Below, piece after piece: positions 5,904 through 11,754 of a stretch of DNA of 12,237 bases. How positions within the stretch are numbered: position 1 is the first letter of the stretch; every line of letters begins with the position of its first letter. The position numbers and the translations under genes were made by a program. This stretch comes from Candidatus Aenigmatarchaeota archaeon. GTDB taxonomy: Archaea > Aenigmatarchaeota > Aenigmatarchaeia > CG10238-14 > SCSR01. Where the stretch lies: the NCBI GenBank assembly GCA_030616125.1, contig JAUWXZ010000009.1, positions 1-12,237 on the forward strand, read 5' to 3'. Below the pieces are notes generated by a model. The model made no database searches. It saw only the letters and a list, made by a program, of their open reading frames with translations, and was not told the origin of the DNA.

Positions 5904-6617
5904 ATGAACTACGACTTGCATATACATTCTGCATTTTCGGAAGGAGAATCAAGTTTAGAAAAATTAGCATCTACTGCTAAAGCTTTAGGTTATAAAGGAA
6001 TTTGTTTTGCTGAATACTATGAAGGAAAAAACCAAATTAAAAAATTACAAGCAGAAATTAAAAAAGTTAAGCAAAAAATTGGTATTGAAATTTTTCTTGG
6101 TTTTGAAGCTCGATCAGTCAAAGAATTAAAATTTTTAGAAAAAATAAGGAGAAATTTTGATATTTTACTCGCTCGGGGTGGAGATTTAGAATTAAATAGA
6201 ATTGCCTGTGAAACTCCAGAAGTTGATATTTTAACTCATCCAGAATATGAAAGGCTTGATTCAGGCTTAGACCATGTTTCTGTAAAGCTTGCAGTAAAAA
6301 ATCGAGTTGCGATAGAAGTCAATTTCAGAGAAATTTTGATTTCAAGCAAAGCTACAAGAAGCAAAATTTTAGCAAATATTCAAAATAACATAAAACTTGC
6401 AAAGAAATTTAAAGCTCCAATAATTTTATGTTCGGGTGCGCTAAGTCATTTTGAATTGAAAGACCCAAATGTGATAGTTTCATTTGCTACTCAGCTTGGA
6501 TTGGAATTGAAAGAATCTAAGGATGCTATAACAAAAATTCCAGAAAGTATTATTAAACAAGCAAAAGAAAGAAAGAGTGAAAAATGGATAAGCCCAGGGG
6601 TTAAGATTGTGAAATGA
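5904..6617 (+). CDS. rnp3: RNase P protein component 3 (Rpp30)
   Basis: Protein subunit of archaeal RNase P, which matures the 5' ends of tRNAs; Rpp30 forms a complex with Pop5 that activates the catalytic RNA. It has a TIM-barrel-like fold related to PHP hydrolases: MNYDLHIHSAFSEG (1-14), AKALGYKGICFAEYY (25-39), LGFEARS (65-71), DILLARGGDLELNRIACE (86-103), DILTHPEYER (108-117), VAIEVNFREIL (135-145), and ILCSGALSHFELKDPN (174-189). Length 237 is slightly above the usual 200-215. The ATG is the first codon of a frame preceded by an AT-rich CTTAATTTAAT (5872-5882) about 27 bp upstream, a possible TATA region. Its TGA overlaps the next ATG by 4 bp (6614-6617). Pop5 is three genes downstream. 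Confidence 0.92.
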   Translation: MNYDLHIHSAFSEGESSLEKLASTAKALGYKGICFAEYYEGKNQIKKLQAEIKKVKQKIGIEIFLGFEARSVKELKFLEKIRRNFDILLARGGDLELNRIACETPEVDILTHPEYERLDSGLDHVSVKLAVKNRVAIEVNFREILISSKATRSKILANIQNNIKLAKKFKAPIILCSGALSHFELKDPNVIVSFATQLGLELKESKDAITKIPESIIKQAKERKSEKWISPGVKIVK

Positions 6618-7243
6618 TAAAGGCTATTCTATTCGATTTGGATGGTGTATTAATTGATTCTTTGAAAACTAATTATATTGCATACAATTCTGCACTAAAA
6701 TATTTTGGTAAAAAAGAGTTAGATCTTAAAAAATATCAAGATGTATTCTGGGGCCCGCATATTGATGATTGTATTAAGATTTCCTTTGGAAATTTAACAA
6801 AAAAAATGATGAAGAAAATTGCAGATCATTATCACAAAAAGCGATTAGAGTTTACAAAATTTACAAGAATATATCCAAATGTAATGGCTATTCTCAAAAA
6901 ACTAAAGAAGAAATTTAAATTAGGATTGGTAACAAGCACAGTTGCCTTTGTAACTCATAAAATTCTTGAGTATTTTGATATAAAAAAATATTTTGATGTT
7001 ATTGTTTGTGGTGATGAAGCAAAACCAAAACCAGCCCCTGATGCCATTTTTAAAGCTTGTAATGATTTAAAAATAAAACCTGAAGAAGCAATTTATGTTG
7101 GAGATAATTTTCAAGATGTAGATGCTGGAAAAAAGGCCAAATGTTTTACAGTAGCAGTTACAACTACTTCATCAATAGAAGAGTTAAAAAATGCAGGTAA
7201 AATAATAAATAATTTAAATGAATTAGTTAAAGTGATTGAATGA
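6614..7243 (+). CDS. HAD-superfamily phosphatase in the RNase P operon
   Basis: HAD-type hydrolase of the phosphoglycolate phosphatase/beta-phosphoglucomutase-like branch; substrate unknown. All four motifs are present: nucleophile and acid D8-x-D10 in LFDLDGVLIDS (motif I), T107/S108 in LVTST (motif II), K137 in AKPKPAPDA (motif III), and D164/D168 in VGDNFQDVDAGKKA (motif IV). A helical cap lies at about 16-85. Length 209 is normal. It overlaps Rpp30 by ATGA upstream and the microprotein gene by ATGA downstream, so it is surely expressed with the RNase P subunits. Typically Rpp30 and Pop5 are neighbours with nothing between them, so this is an insertion into the operon. A role in RNA 3'- or 5'-phosphate removal or simple phosphoglycolate clean-up are both possible; context alone cannot decide. 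Confidence 0.88.
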   Translation: MIKAILFDLDGVLIDSLKTNYIAYNSALKYFGKKELDLKKYQDVFWGPHIDDCIKISFGNLTKKMMKKIADHYHKKRLEFTKFTRIYPNVMAILKKLKKKFKLGLVTSTVAFVTHKILEYFDIKKYFDVIVCGDEAKPKPAPDAIFKACNDLKIKPEEAIYVGDNFQDVDAGKKAKCFTVAVTTTSSIEELKNAGKIINNLNELVKVIE

Positions 7244-7353
7244 AAAAGTCTATTCAGTATGTTGGATACTACGATGATCCAAAAAGAGGCCCACGTTATC
7301 GCAACATGGGATGGAATCATAAAAAGATATTGAAAGATATGGGGTTGAAATGA
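7240..7353 (+). CDS. 37-residue basic microprotein between HAD hydrolase and Pop5
   Basis: A short complete ORF fills exactly the space between the HAD gene and Pop5, overlapping each by 4 bp (ATGA at 7240-7243 and 7350-7353). A GTGAT element at 7232-7236 lies 3 bp before its ATG. The protein reads MKKSIQYVGYYDDPKRGPRY then RNMGWNHKKILKDMGLK. It has ten Lys/Arg against three Asp, and four Tyr, one Trp and a Gly/Pro-rich middle (PKRGPRYRNMGW), which resembles a nucleic-acid-contacting or ribosome-associated peptide more than random sequence. No membrane segment, cysteine or zinc site is visible. I do not recognise the family. The tight fit and coupling on both sides argue it is a real gene; involvement with RNase P or tRNA is only inferred from the position. 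Confidence 0.72.
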   Translation: MKKSIQYVGYYDDPKRGPRYRNMGWNHKKILKDMGLK

Positions 7354-7697
7354 AACAAAAAAGACCTAAAATTTTGTTACCAACTTTAAGAGAAAAGGAT
7401 CGCTATATAAAATTCCAAGTAATTTCAGAAGAGCCAATTTTTTATCCAGACTTAGAGCAAGCCATTTGGAACACTTTCTTAGATTTTTTTGGAGAATTTG
7501 GAGTTTCTAAAACAAACTTATGGATAATAAAAAACCTTTATGATGAAGAAAAACAAATTGGAGTTATAAAATGCAACAACAAATCTGTTCAACAAGTTTT
7601 AGCAGGTTTAGGTTTAATTTCAAGACTTGGAGACAACAGAGTTATATTCAAAATTTTAAAAGTCTCTGGAACTATAAAAGGGTTAAAATTAAAATAA
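7350..7697 (+). CDS. rnp2: RNase P protein component 2 (Pop5)
   Basis: RNase P subunit that pairs with Rpp30 to promote cleavage of pre-tRNA. It has a compact RRM-like fold: KILLPTLREKDRYIKFQVISEEP (7-29) starts with the typical LP-x-LR-x-K-x-RY pattern, then the helix LEQAIWNTFLDFFGEFG (35-51), a strand region NLWIIKNLYDEEKQIGVIKCNN (56-77) and SVQQVLAGLGLISRLGDNRVIFKILKVSGTIKGL (79-112), where the SGTIK near the end is characteristic. Length 115 is normal. The ATG overlaps the microprotein stop by 4 bp. The next gene, the proteasome alpha subunit, starts 32 bp downstream, and a TATA-like box in the gap suggests it may also have its own promoter. Confidence 0.92.
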   Translation: MKQKRPKILLPTLREKDRYIKFQVISEEPIFYPDLEQAIWNTFLDFFGEFGVSKTNLWIIKNLYDEEKQIGVIKCNNKSVQQVLAGLGLISRLGDNRVIFKILKVSGTIKGLKLK

Positions 7698-7698
7698 A

Positions 7699-7714
7699 TT
7701 TAAACATATAAAAA
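7699..7714 (+). promoter_or_regulatory. TATA box before psmA
   Basis: TTTAAACATATAAAAA between Pop5 and psmA holds overlapping TATA-like elements (TTTAAACA and CATATAAA). Depending on which is used, transcription would begin at about 7729-7734, that is at or just before the GTG at 7730. Confidence 0.5.
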
Positions 7715-7729
7715 GAAAATAATCTGTAG

Positions 7730-8446
7730 GTGAGTGTTATCCCAGAAATACTTCCAGAATATATGGGTTATGATAGAACAATAGCAGTTTTCTCTCCGGA
7801 TGGGAGGTTATTCCAAGTAGAATATGCAAAAGAAGCCGTTAAAAGAGGCACTACAAGCTTAGGAATTGTATTTAAAGATGGAGTATTACTTGCCACCATT
7901 AAGCCCACGGGAAGCCTGATAGTTTCCTCTTCCGCAGAAAAAATATTTCAAATAGATGATCATATAGGAACTGTGGCTTCTGGTTTTTTAGCCGATGCTA
8001 GAATTTTAGTTAATCAAGCTCAGGTAAGGTCACAAGTCCACAAACTTACTTACACTGAACCCATAGATATTTGGAATTTGGCAAGAGTTATTGGGGATAG
8101 AATGCAGTTATCCACACTCTATGCAGGATTAAGACCTTTTGGTGTGGCTTTTCTTTTGGGTGGGGTTGATAAGTCTGGTGCTCATTTAATAGAAGCAGAT
8201 CCCTCCGGTGTATTATATGAATGGTTAGCTTATGCTATTGGAAGAGGGGCAAGCGTAGCAAATAAAATTTTAAAACAGAAATGGAAGGCAAACATGAGCG
8301 AAAATGATGTTATTAAATTGGCTGTGGATATACTCTCAAAAACTGAGAAAGAAAAAAAAGAAAGTGCAATTGACTTTGTAATTATAAAAAAGGATAGGAA
8401 ATTTAAAAAACTCACAGAAGATGAAATTAAAAAGGCCTTAAAGTGA
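7730..8446 (+). CDS. psmA: Proteasome subunit alpha
   Basis: Forms the outer seven-membered gate rings of the archaeal 20S proteasome; not itself catalytic. Hallmarks: YDRTIAVFSPDGRLFQVEYAKEAVKRG (14-40) with the Y-D-R gate motif, TTSLGIVFKDGVLLA, SSSAEKIFQIDDHIGTVASGFLADARILV (66-94), LRPFGVAFLLGGVD (134-147), and ADPSGVLYEWLAYAIGRGA (156-174). Lys71 in SAEKI aligns, from memory, with the Thermoplasma pocket lysine that docks the HbYX tail of PAN-type ATPases. Length 238 is normal. The start is unusual: GTG at 7730 lies inside a GGTGA element; the next in-frame ATG (7763) would leave only two residues before YDR, so the GTG, probably leaderless, is chosen. The stop lies inside the GTGAT element before SBDS. 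Confidence 0.95.
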   Translation: MSVIPEILPEYMGYDRTIAVFSPDGRLFQVEYAKEAVKRGTTSLGIVFKDGVLLATIKPTGSLIVSSSAEKIFQIDDHIGTVASGFLADARILVNQAQVRSQVHKLTYTEPIDIWNLARVIGDRMQLSTLYAGLRPFGVAFLLGGVDKSGAHLIEADPSGVLYEWLAYAIGRGASVANKILKQKWKANMSENDVIKLAVDILSKTEKEKKESAIDFVIIKKDRKFKKLTEDEIKKALK

Positions 8447-8450
8447 TGTT

Positions 8451-9161
8451 TTGGTTGTTGACATAGATAAGGCTGTTATAGCTAGGTTGCGATCTTCTGG
8501 CCAAAAATTTGAGATCTTGGTTGATCCGGATAAAGCTTTAGAATTTAGAAGAGGAGAAAAGATAAAAATGGATGAAATTTTAGCATATCCAGCTATTTAT
8601 CGTGATGCAAGAAGTACAGATGTGGTTTCTGATCAAGATTTACAAAAGGTTTTTGGTACAACAGATGTTTTCAAAGTTGCTGAGAAAATTATAAAAAATG
8701 GGGAATTACAATTAACGACTGAGCAAAAAAGAGGAATGATCGAACAGAAAAAAAATCAGATAGCTACAATGATTTCAAAAAAAGGAATTAACCCCCAAAC
8801 TAATGCACCACATCCTTTACCGAGAATAATAAATGCAATTGAAAAATCGGGAGTGAATATCAATCCTTTTGTAGATGCTGAATCACAAGTAGATGGGGTT
8901 CTAAAAGAAATTAAAGTTCTGTTACCAATCAAATTCCAAAAAATTGTTTTTCAAATTAAAATCCCACCCCAATTTAGCGGAAAATCCTATTCAATTTTAA
9001 AAAAGTACGGAACTATCTCACAAGAAAAATGGCTTGGTGACGGAAGCTTGCAAGTCAGCATAGAAATCTTAGCAGGGATGCAAAATGAATTCTTCCAAAA
9101 AATCTCTTCTTTAACTCATGGTAATTTTGAATCAAAAGTTTTAAAAAGAGTTGATATTTAA
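8451..9161 (+). CDS. Ribosome maturation protein SBDS (Sdo1)
   Basis: Archaeal orthologue of the Shwachman-Bodian-Diamond syndrome protein, which with an EF-2-like GTPase releases the anti-association factor eIF6/aIF6 from the large ribosomal subunit. Three domains are visible: an N-terminal FYSH domain (about 1-90) with AVIARLRSSGQKFEILVDPD (8-27), LAYPAIYRDAR and DLQKVFGTTD (63-72); a helical middle (about 91-160) with LTTEQKRGMIEQKKNQI and NPQTNAPHPLPRIINAIE (114-131); and a C-terminal ferredoxin-like domain (about 161-236). Length 236 is typical. The TTG at 8451 is the only start that aligns with the family; GTGAT (8443-8447) precedes it by 3 bp and includes the psmA stop. It lies in the standard archaeal psmA-SBDS-exosome order. 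Confidence 0.95.
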   Translation: MVVDIDKAVIARLRSSGQKFEILVDPDKALEFRRGEKIKMDEILAYPAIYRDARSTDVVSDQDLQKVFGTTDVFKVAEKIIKNGELQLTTEQKRGMIEQKKNQIATMISKKGINPQTNAPHPLPRIINAIEKSGVNINPFVDAESQVDGVLKEIKVLLPIKFQKIVFQIKIPPQFSGKSYSILKKYGTISQEKWLGDGSLQVSIEILAGMQNEFFQKISSLTHGNFESKVLKRVDI

Positions 9162-9817
9162 TGCAAAGAAAAGTTGTTTTGCCTGGAGAACAAATTGAAG
9201 AAAGAAAAGGAAGAAAATTAGGAAGTAATGTTTATCCAGAAAATGATAACGTTTTTTCAAAAGTTTTAGGCATAACAAAAGTTAATGAAAATGAAATTTC
9301 TGTTATCCCGCTAGCAGGAGTTTATTTACCGAGAATTGGGGATGGAGTTATTGGAAAAATATTAGAAGTAGAGATTTCTGGTTGGTCTGTAGATATAAAT
9401 TCGCCCTATATAGCATTTTTGCATTTAGCTGAAGCTGTTGACGAATTTGTAGATACGTCTAGAACTGACCTCAGCAGATATTTTAACATTGGTGATGTAA
9501 TCTTCTGCAAGATTTCTAAAGTTACAACAAATAAAGTTGTGCAGGTCTCGATGGTTGATAGAAACGCAAAAAAATTATATAAAGGAAATATGATTAAAAT
9601 TACACCAAGCAAAGTTCCGAGGATTATAGGAAAAGATGGAAGCATGATAAATCTGATAAAAAATAAAACTGGTTGTGAAATAATTGTTGGACAAAATGGT
9701 GTTGTGTGGTTGAAAGATGGAAATAAAACTAAAGCGATAGAGGCGATTTTAGCAATTGAAAAAAAATCTCATATTATCGGATTGACAGAAAAAATTGAAA
9801 AAATGTTAGGTGAATAA
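9161..9817 (+). CDS. rrp4: Exosome RNA-binding subunit Rrp4
   Basis: Cap subunit of the archaeal exosome; three Rrp4 or Csl4 chains sit over the pore of the Rrp41/Rrp42 ring and bring RNA substrates in, with a preference for poly(A). An N-terminal domain (VVLPGEQIEE at 5-14) leads into an S1 domain (about 58-131: RIGDGVIGKILEVEISGWSVDINSPYIAFLH, in register) and a KH domain (about 143-205) with RIIGKDGSMINLIKN, where GKDG (157-160) is the RNA-binding loop. Length 218 is a little shorter than the usual 230-260. The ATG overlaps the SBDS stop by one base (TAATG). Rrp41 follows with GGTGA at 9809-9813 inside the end of this gene. Confidence 0.95.
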   Translation: MQRKVVLPGEQIEERKGRKLGSNVYPENDNVFSKVLGITKVNENEISVIPLAGVYLPRIGDGVIGKILEVEISGWSVDINSPYIAFLHLAEAVDEFVDTSRTDLSRYFNIGDVIFCKISKVTTNKVVQVSMVDRNAKKLYKGNMIKITPSKVPRIIGKDGSMINLIKNKTGCEIIVGQNGVVWLKDGNKTKAIEAILAIEKKSHIIGLTEKIEKMLGE

Positions 9818-10534
9818 ATGATCAAAAAAGGAATTAAACTCATAAAAAATGGGAAAAGAATAGACGGAAGATTGGCTAAACAATTGAGAGATATGGAAAT
9901 GAAAATAGATGTCATCTCTACTGCCGACGGTTCTGCTAAAGTAAAATTTGGTAACACAATAGCCATAGCATCTGTTCGTGGTCCTAGGGCTTTGTTTCCA
10001 AGACATTTACAAGAATCGCAAACTGGAATTCTAAGATGCAAATATGCTATGGCCCCATTCAGTGTTGATGAAAGAAAATCGCCTGCTCCCAATAGAAGAA
10101 GTATAGAAATATCAAAAGTGACCAGACTGGCTTTGGGGCCCACAACATTTCTAGAAGATTTTCCAAAAACAGTAATAGACGTATTTATTGAAATCATTCA
10201 AGCTGATGGTTCTACCCGAGTGGCAGGAATAAACGCCTCTTCTATTGCATTGACTTCTGCAGGGGTTCCAATGCGTGACTTGGTTTCTGCCTGCTCGGTT
10301 GGAAAAATTAATGGTACACTTGTGGTTGACTTAAATGGAGAGGAAGATAATAATTCAGAAGCAGATGTTGCTTTTGCTATTTTGCCTAGTAAAGATGAAG
10401 TCACTTTGCTACAGATGGATGGGCTTTTGACAAAGGATGAATTGATTGAATTGTTAAATTTAGCAAAAGATTCATGTAAAAAAATTTGTGAATTGCAGAA
10501 AGGGGTTTTAAGAGAAAAATATAAAAGTGAATGA
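9818..10534 (+). CDS. rrp41: Exosome catalytic subunit Rrp41
   Basis: RNase PH-type subunit that carries the phosphorolytic 3'-5' exonuclease site of the archaeal exosome, working as a trimer of dimers with Rrp42. Visible: LIKNGKRIDGR (8-18), YAMAPFSVDERKSPAPNRRSIEIS (about 76-99), the phosphate-binding QADGSTR (128-134), INASSIALTSAGVPMRD (138-154) and the acidic EADVAFAILP (181-190), in which D183 is the expected catalytic aspartate. All features of an active subunit are present, unlike Rrp42. Length 238 is normal. GGTGA (9809-9813) lies 4 bp before the ATG, and the ATG directly follows the Rrp4 TAA. A 30-bp stretch near its start is identical to one in rrp42. Confidence 0.96.
   Translation: MIKKGIKLIKNGKRIDGRLAKQLRDMEMKIDVISTADGSAKVKFGNTIAIASVRGPRALFPRHLQESQTGILRCKYAMAPFSVDERKSPAPNRRSIEISKVTRLALGPTTFLEDFPKTVIDVFIEIIQADGSTRVAGINASSIALTSAGVPMRDLVSACSVGKINGTLVVDLNGEEDNNSEADVAFAILPSKDEVTLLQMDGLLTKDELIELLNLAKDSCKKICELQKGVLREKYKSE
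9842..9871 (+). repeat. 30-bp exact direct repeat, copy 1 (in rrp41)
   Basis: Bases 9842-9871 are identical to 10563-10592. Both encode IKNGKRIDGR in the same reading frame near the N-termini of the paralogous Rrp41 and Rrp42. The flanking bases differ at once on both sides. Confidence 0.85.
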
Positions 10535-10535
10535 A

Positions 10536-11297
10536 ATGGAAGAACTCTACAGCCTAGAGCTAATAAAAAATGGGAAAAGAATAGACGGAAGAAAGTTTGA
10601 CGAATTCCGTAAGATAGAAATCGAAAAAAACATTGTACAAAAAGCAGAAGGCTCAGCTTTAGTAAGATTAGGTAAAACAGAAGTAATAGCTGGAGTGAAA
10701 TTGGGTATTGGCGAACCTTTTCCCGATACACCAAAAGATGGTATACTGATGGTTCATGCAGAATTTAGTCCCTTAGCATCCCCAGAATTTGAATCAGGAC
10801 CACCAGGGGAAGATGCTGTAGAATTGTCAAGGGTCGTCGATAGAGGAATTAGAGAATCAAAATGTATAGAACTTGATAAATTATGTATTATTCCAAAAGA
10901 GAAAGTTTGGATTATATCTATCGATATTTGCATCATAAATCATCAGGGAAATTTATTGGATGCTTCTGCCTTGGCTAGTTTAATAGCTTTACTAAACACA
11001 AAAATTCCTAAACTAAAAAATGATGAAATAATCAGAGGAGAATTTGAAAGCAAATTGCCCGTAGTCTTCAAACCAATTAATGTTGCTGTTGGAAAAATTG
11101 GCAATACACTACTAATTGATCCGAATCTTGAAGAAGAAAAAATATTAGAATCCAAACTTAGTGTAGCATTAAGGGAGGACAACAAAATTTGTGCCATGCA
11201 AAAACAGGGCATTAAAGGAATTGAATTTAAAAATATAGAAAAGATGATAGATTTAGCAATAGAAAAAAGTAAAGAGATAAGAAAATTGGTGAAATAA
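10536..11297 (+). CDS. rrp42: Exosome structural subunit Rrp42
   Basis: Non-catalytic RNase PH-like partner of Rrp41; the pair forms the hexameric ring of the archaeal exosome and both help hold the RNA. Family blocks: SLELIKNGKRIDGRKFDEFR (6-25), EGSALVRLGKTEVIAGVKLGIGEPFPDTPKDGILMV, ASPEFESGPPGEDAVELSRVVDRGIRES (about 85-112), IPKEKVWIISIDICIINHQGNLLDASALA and KPINVAVGKIGNTLLIDPNLEEE. The Rrp41-type catalytic QADGSTR signature is absent, as expected for this subunit. With the ATG at 10536 it has 253 residues, near the usual 260-275. A GTG at 10527 would add three residues but forms part of GTGA (10527-10530), spaced 5 bp from the ATG. The Rrp41 stop (10532-10534) lies between. Confidence 0.95.
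   Translation: MEELYSLELIKNGKRIDGRKFDEFRKIEIEKNIVQKAEGSALVRLGKTEVIAGVKLGIGEPFPDTPKDGILMVHAEFSPLASPEFESGPPGEDAVELSRVVDRGIRESKCIELDKLCIIPKEKVWIISIDICIINHQGNLLDASALASLIALLNTKIPKLKNDEIIRGEFESKLPVVFKPINVAVGKIGNTLLIDPNLEEEKILESKLSVALREDNKICAMQKQGIKGIEFKNIEKMIDLAIEKSKEIRKLVK
10563..10592 (+). repeat. 30-bp exact direct repeat, copy 2 (in rrp42)
   Basis: Second copy of the sequence at 9842-9871, 721 bp downstream, encoding the same IKNGKRIDGR motif of Rrp42. Confidence 0.85.
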
Positions 11298-11465
11298 ATG
11301 CCAATAAAAAGCTTGAGCAAAAAAGTAAAACTTGGAAAAATCAAAAAAGTTAGAAATGCACCCAGATGGGCTGATATAAAAAAATATAGTTTAAAACGTG
11401 CAAGAACTAGAAGAATTAACATTAGTAAAGTAAAAAAATGGAGAAGAACTAGACTTAAAGTTTAA
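11298..11465 (+). CDS. rpl39e: 50S ribosomal protein eL39 (L39e)
   Basis: Small, highly basic large-subunit protein that lines the peptide exit tunnel. The 55-residue frame begins MPIKSLSKKVKLGKIKK, continues with APRWADIKKYSLKR (21-34) and ends VKKWRRTRLKV (45-55); the PRW/PxW core and the W-R-R-T/S-R/K-L-K-V ending are diagnostic of eL39. Length is normal (about 51). GGTGA (11288-11292) lies 5 bp before the ATG, within the end of rrp42, and the ATG directly follows the rrp42 TAA, so it is read as the last gene of the exosome run. In many archaea eL39 follows PDCD5 and precedes eL31; here it follows Rrp42, and an inverted pilin-like ORF separates it from eL31. Confidence 0.94.
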   Translation: MPIKSLSKKVKLGKIKKVRNAPRWADIKKYSLKRARTRRINISKVKKWRRTRLKV

Positions 11466-11488
11466 GATTTTCTGATTTGTCAATTAGT

Positions 11489-11512
11489 TGTTTTTGTTTC
11501 AGTATAATTTTT
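11489..11512 (+). terminator. Possible T-rich terminator after eL39
   Basis: Two T tracts, TGTTTTTGTTTC (11489-11500) and AATTTTT (11506-11512), follow the last plus-strand gene of the exosome run by 25-45 bp. Archaeal terminators are often simple T-rich stretches. There is no hairpin. The same bases lie downstream of the minus-strand pilin ORF. Confidence 0.3.
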
Positions 11513-11551
11513 AACACTGGTTAAGTTTTGTGTCCCTGGCATTCGTGACCA

Positions 11552-11701
11552 CTATTCCGATTGCAGTTTTTCTGTGGCCGATTCAACAATTGCTGTAGTT
11601 GTTCTTGCAGATCCTGTTAGCCAAATAGAAATAATTCCACTTATTCCTATGACTATGGCAATGAATAGAACAATTGCTATGAGTGGACTAATTCCTTTCA
11701 T
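11552..11701 (-). CDS. Short type IV pilin-like protein (possibly truncated)
   Basis: On the minus strand the frame from ATG at 11701 to TAG at 11554-11552 encodes 49 residues. It starts MKGISPLIAIVLFIAIV and continues IGISGIISIWLTGS, a textbook archaeal class III (prepilin) signal: K-G cleavage site followed by ISPLIA and a hydrophobic helix, then ARTTTAIVESATEKLQSE. The signal should be cut after G3 by a prepilin peptidase. Most archaeal pilins of this type have a further beta-rich domain of 60 or more residues. In a shifted frame after the stop the DNA reads GIVVTNARDTKLNQC, which looks like such a continuation, so a frameshift is possible. It lies inverted between eL39 and eL31 and has a TATA box about 30 bp upstream. 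Confidence 0.6.
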   Translation of the reverse strand: MKGISPLIAIVLFIAIVIGISGIISIWLTGSARTTTAIVESATEKLQSE

Positions 11702-11724
11702 ATATATTAATTTTTGTATTTGAG

Positions 11725-11737
11725 TTTTAAATATATC
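11725..11737. promoter_or_regulatory. Shared divergent TATA box (pilin-like ORF and eL31)
   Basis: TTTTAAATATATC lies in the 53 bp between two divergent start codons. On the plus strand its centre is about 24 bp before the eL31 ATG; on the minus strand, read as GATATATTTAAAA, about 30 bp before the pilin-like ATG. Both spacings fit leaderless or nearly leaderless transcription, and no other TATA-like element in the gap fits either gene as well. Confidence 0.5.
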
Positions 11738-11754
11738 TACTTTGAATTAAAAAT

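Noticed and set aside
7730..7860. Suspicion that PsmA lacks the lysine that docks the HbYX tail of proteasomal ATPases.
   Set aside because: Realignment placed Lys71 (SAEKI) at the Thermoplasma Lys66 position, so the docking lysine looks conserved.
5130..10063. A 15-bp identity (TATGGCCCCATTCAG) between the membrane protein gene (5130-5144) and rrp41 (10049-10063).
   Set aside because: It is short, in different frames and unrelated genes, and flanked by unlike sequence; chance is sufficient.
9769..11422. Long minus-strand open frames opposite rrp41, rrp42 and eL39 (about 140-180 codons).
   Set aside because: They lie fully antisense to well-identified genes and have Ser/Phe/Leu-rich, low-information products typical of shadows of A-rich coding DNA.
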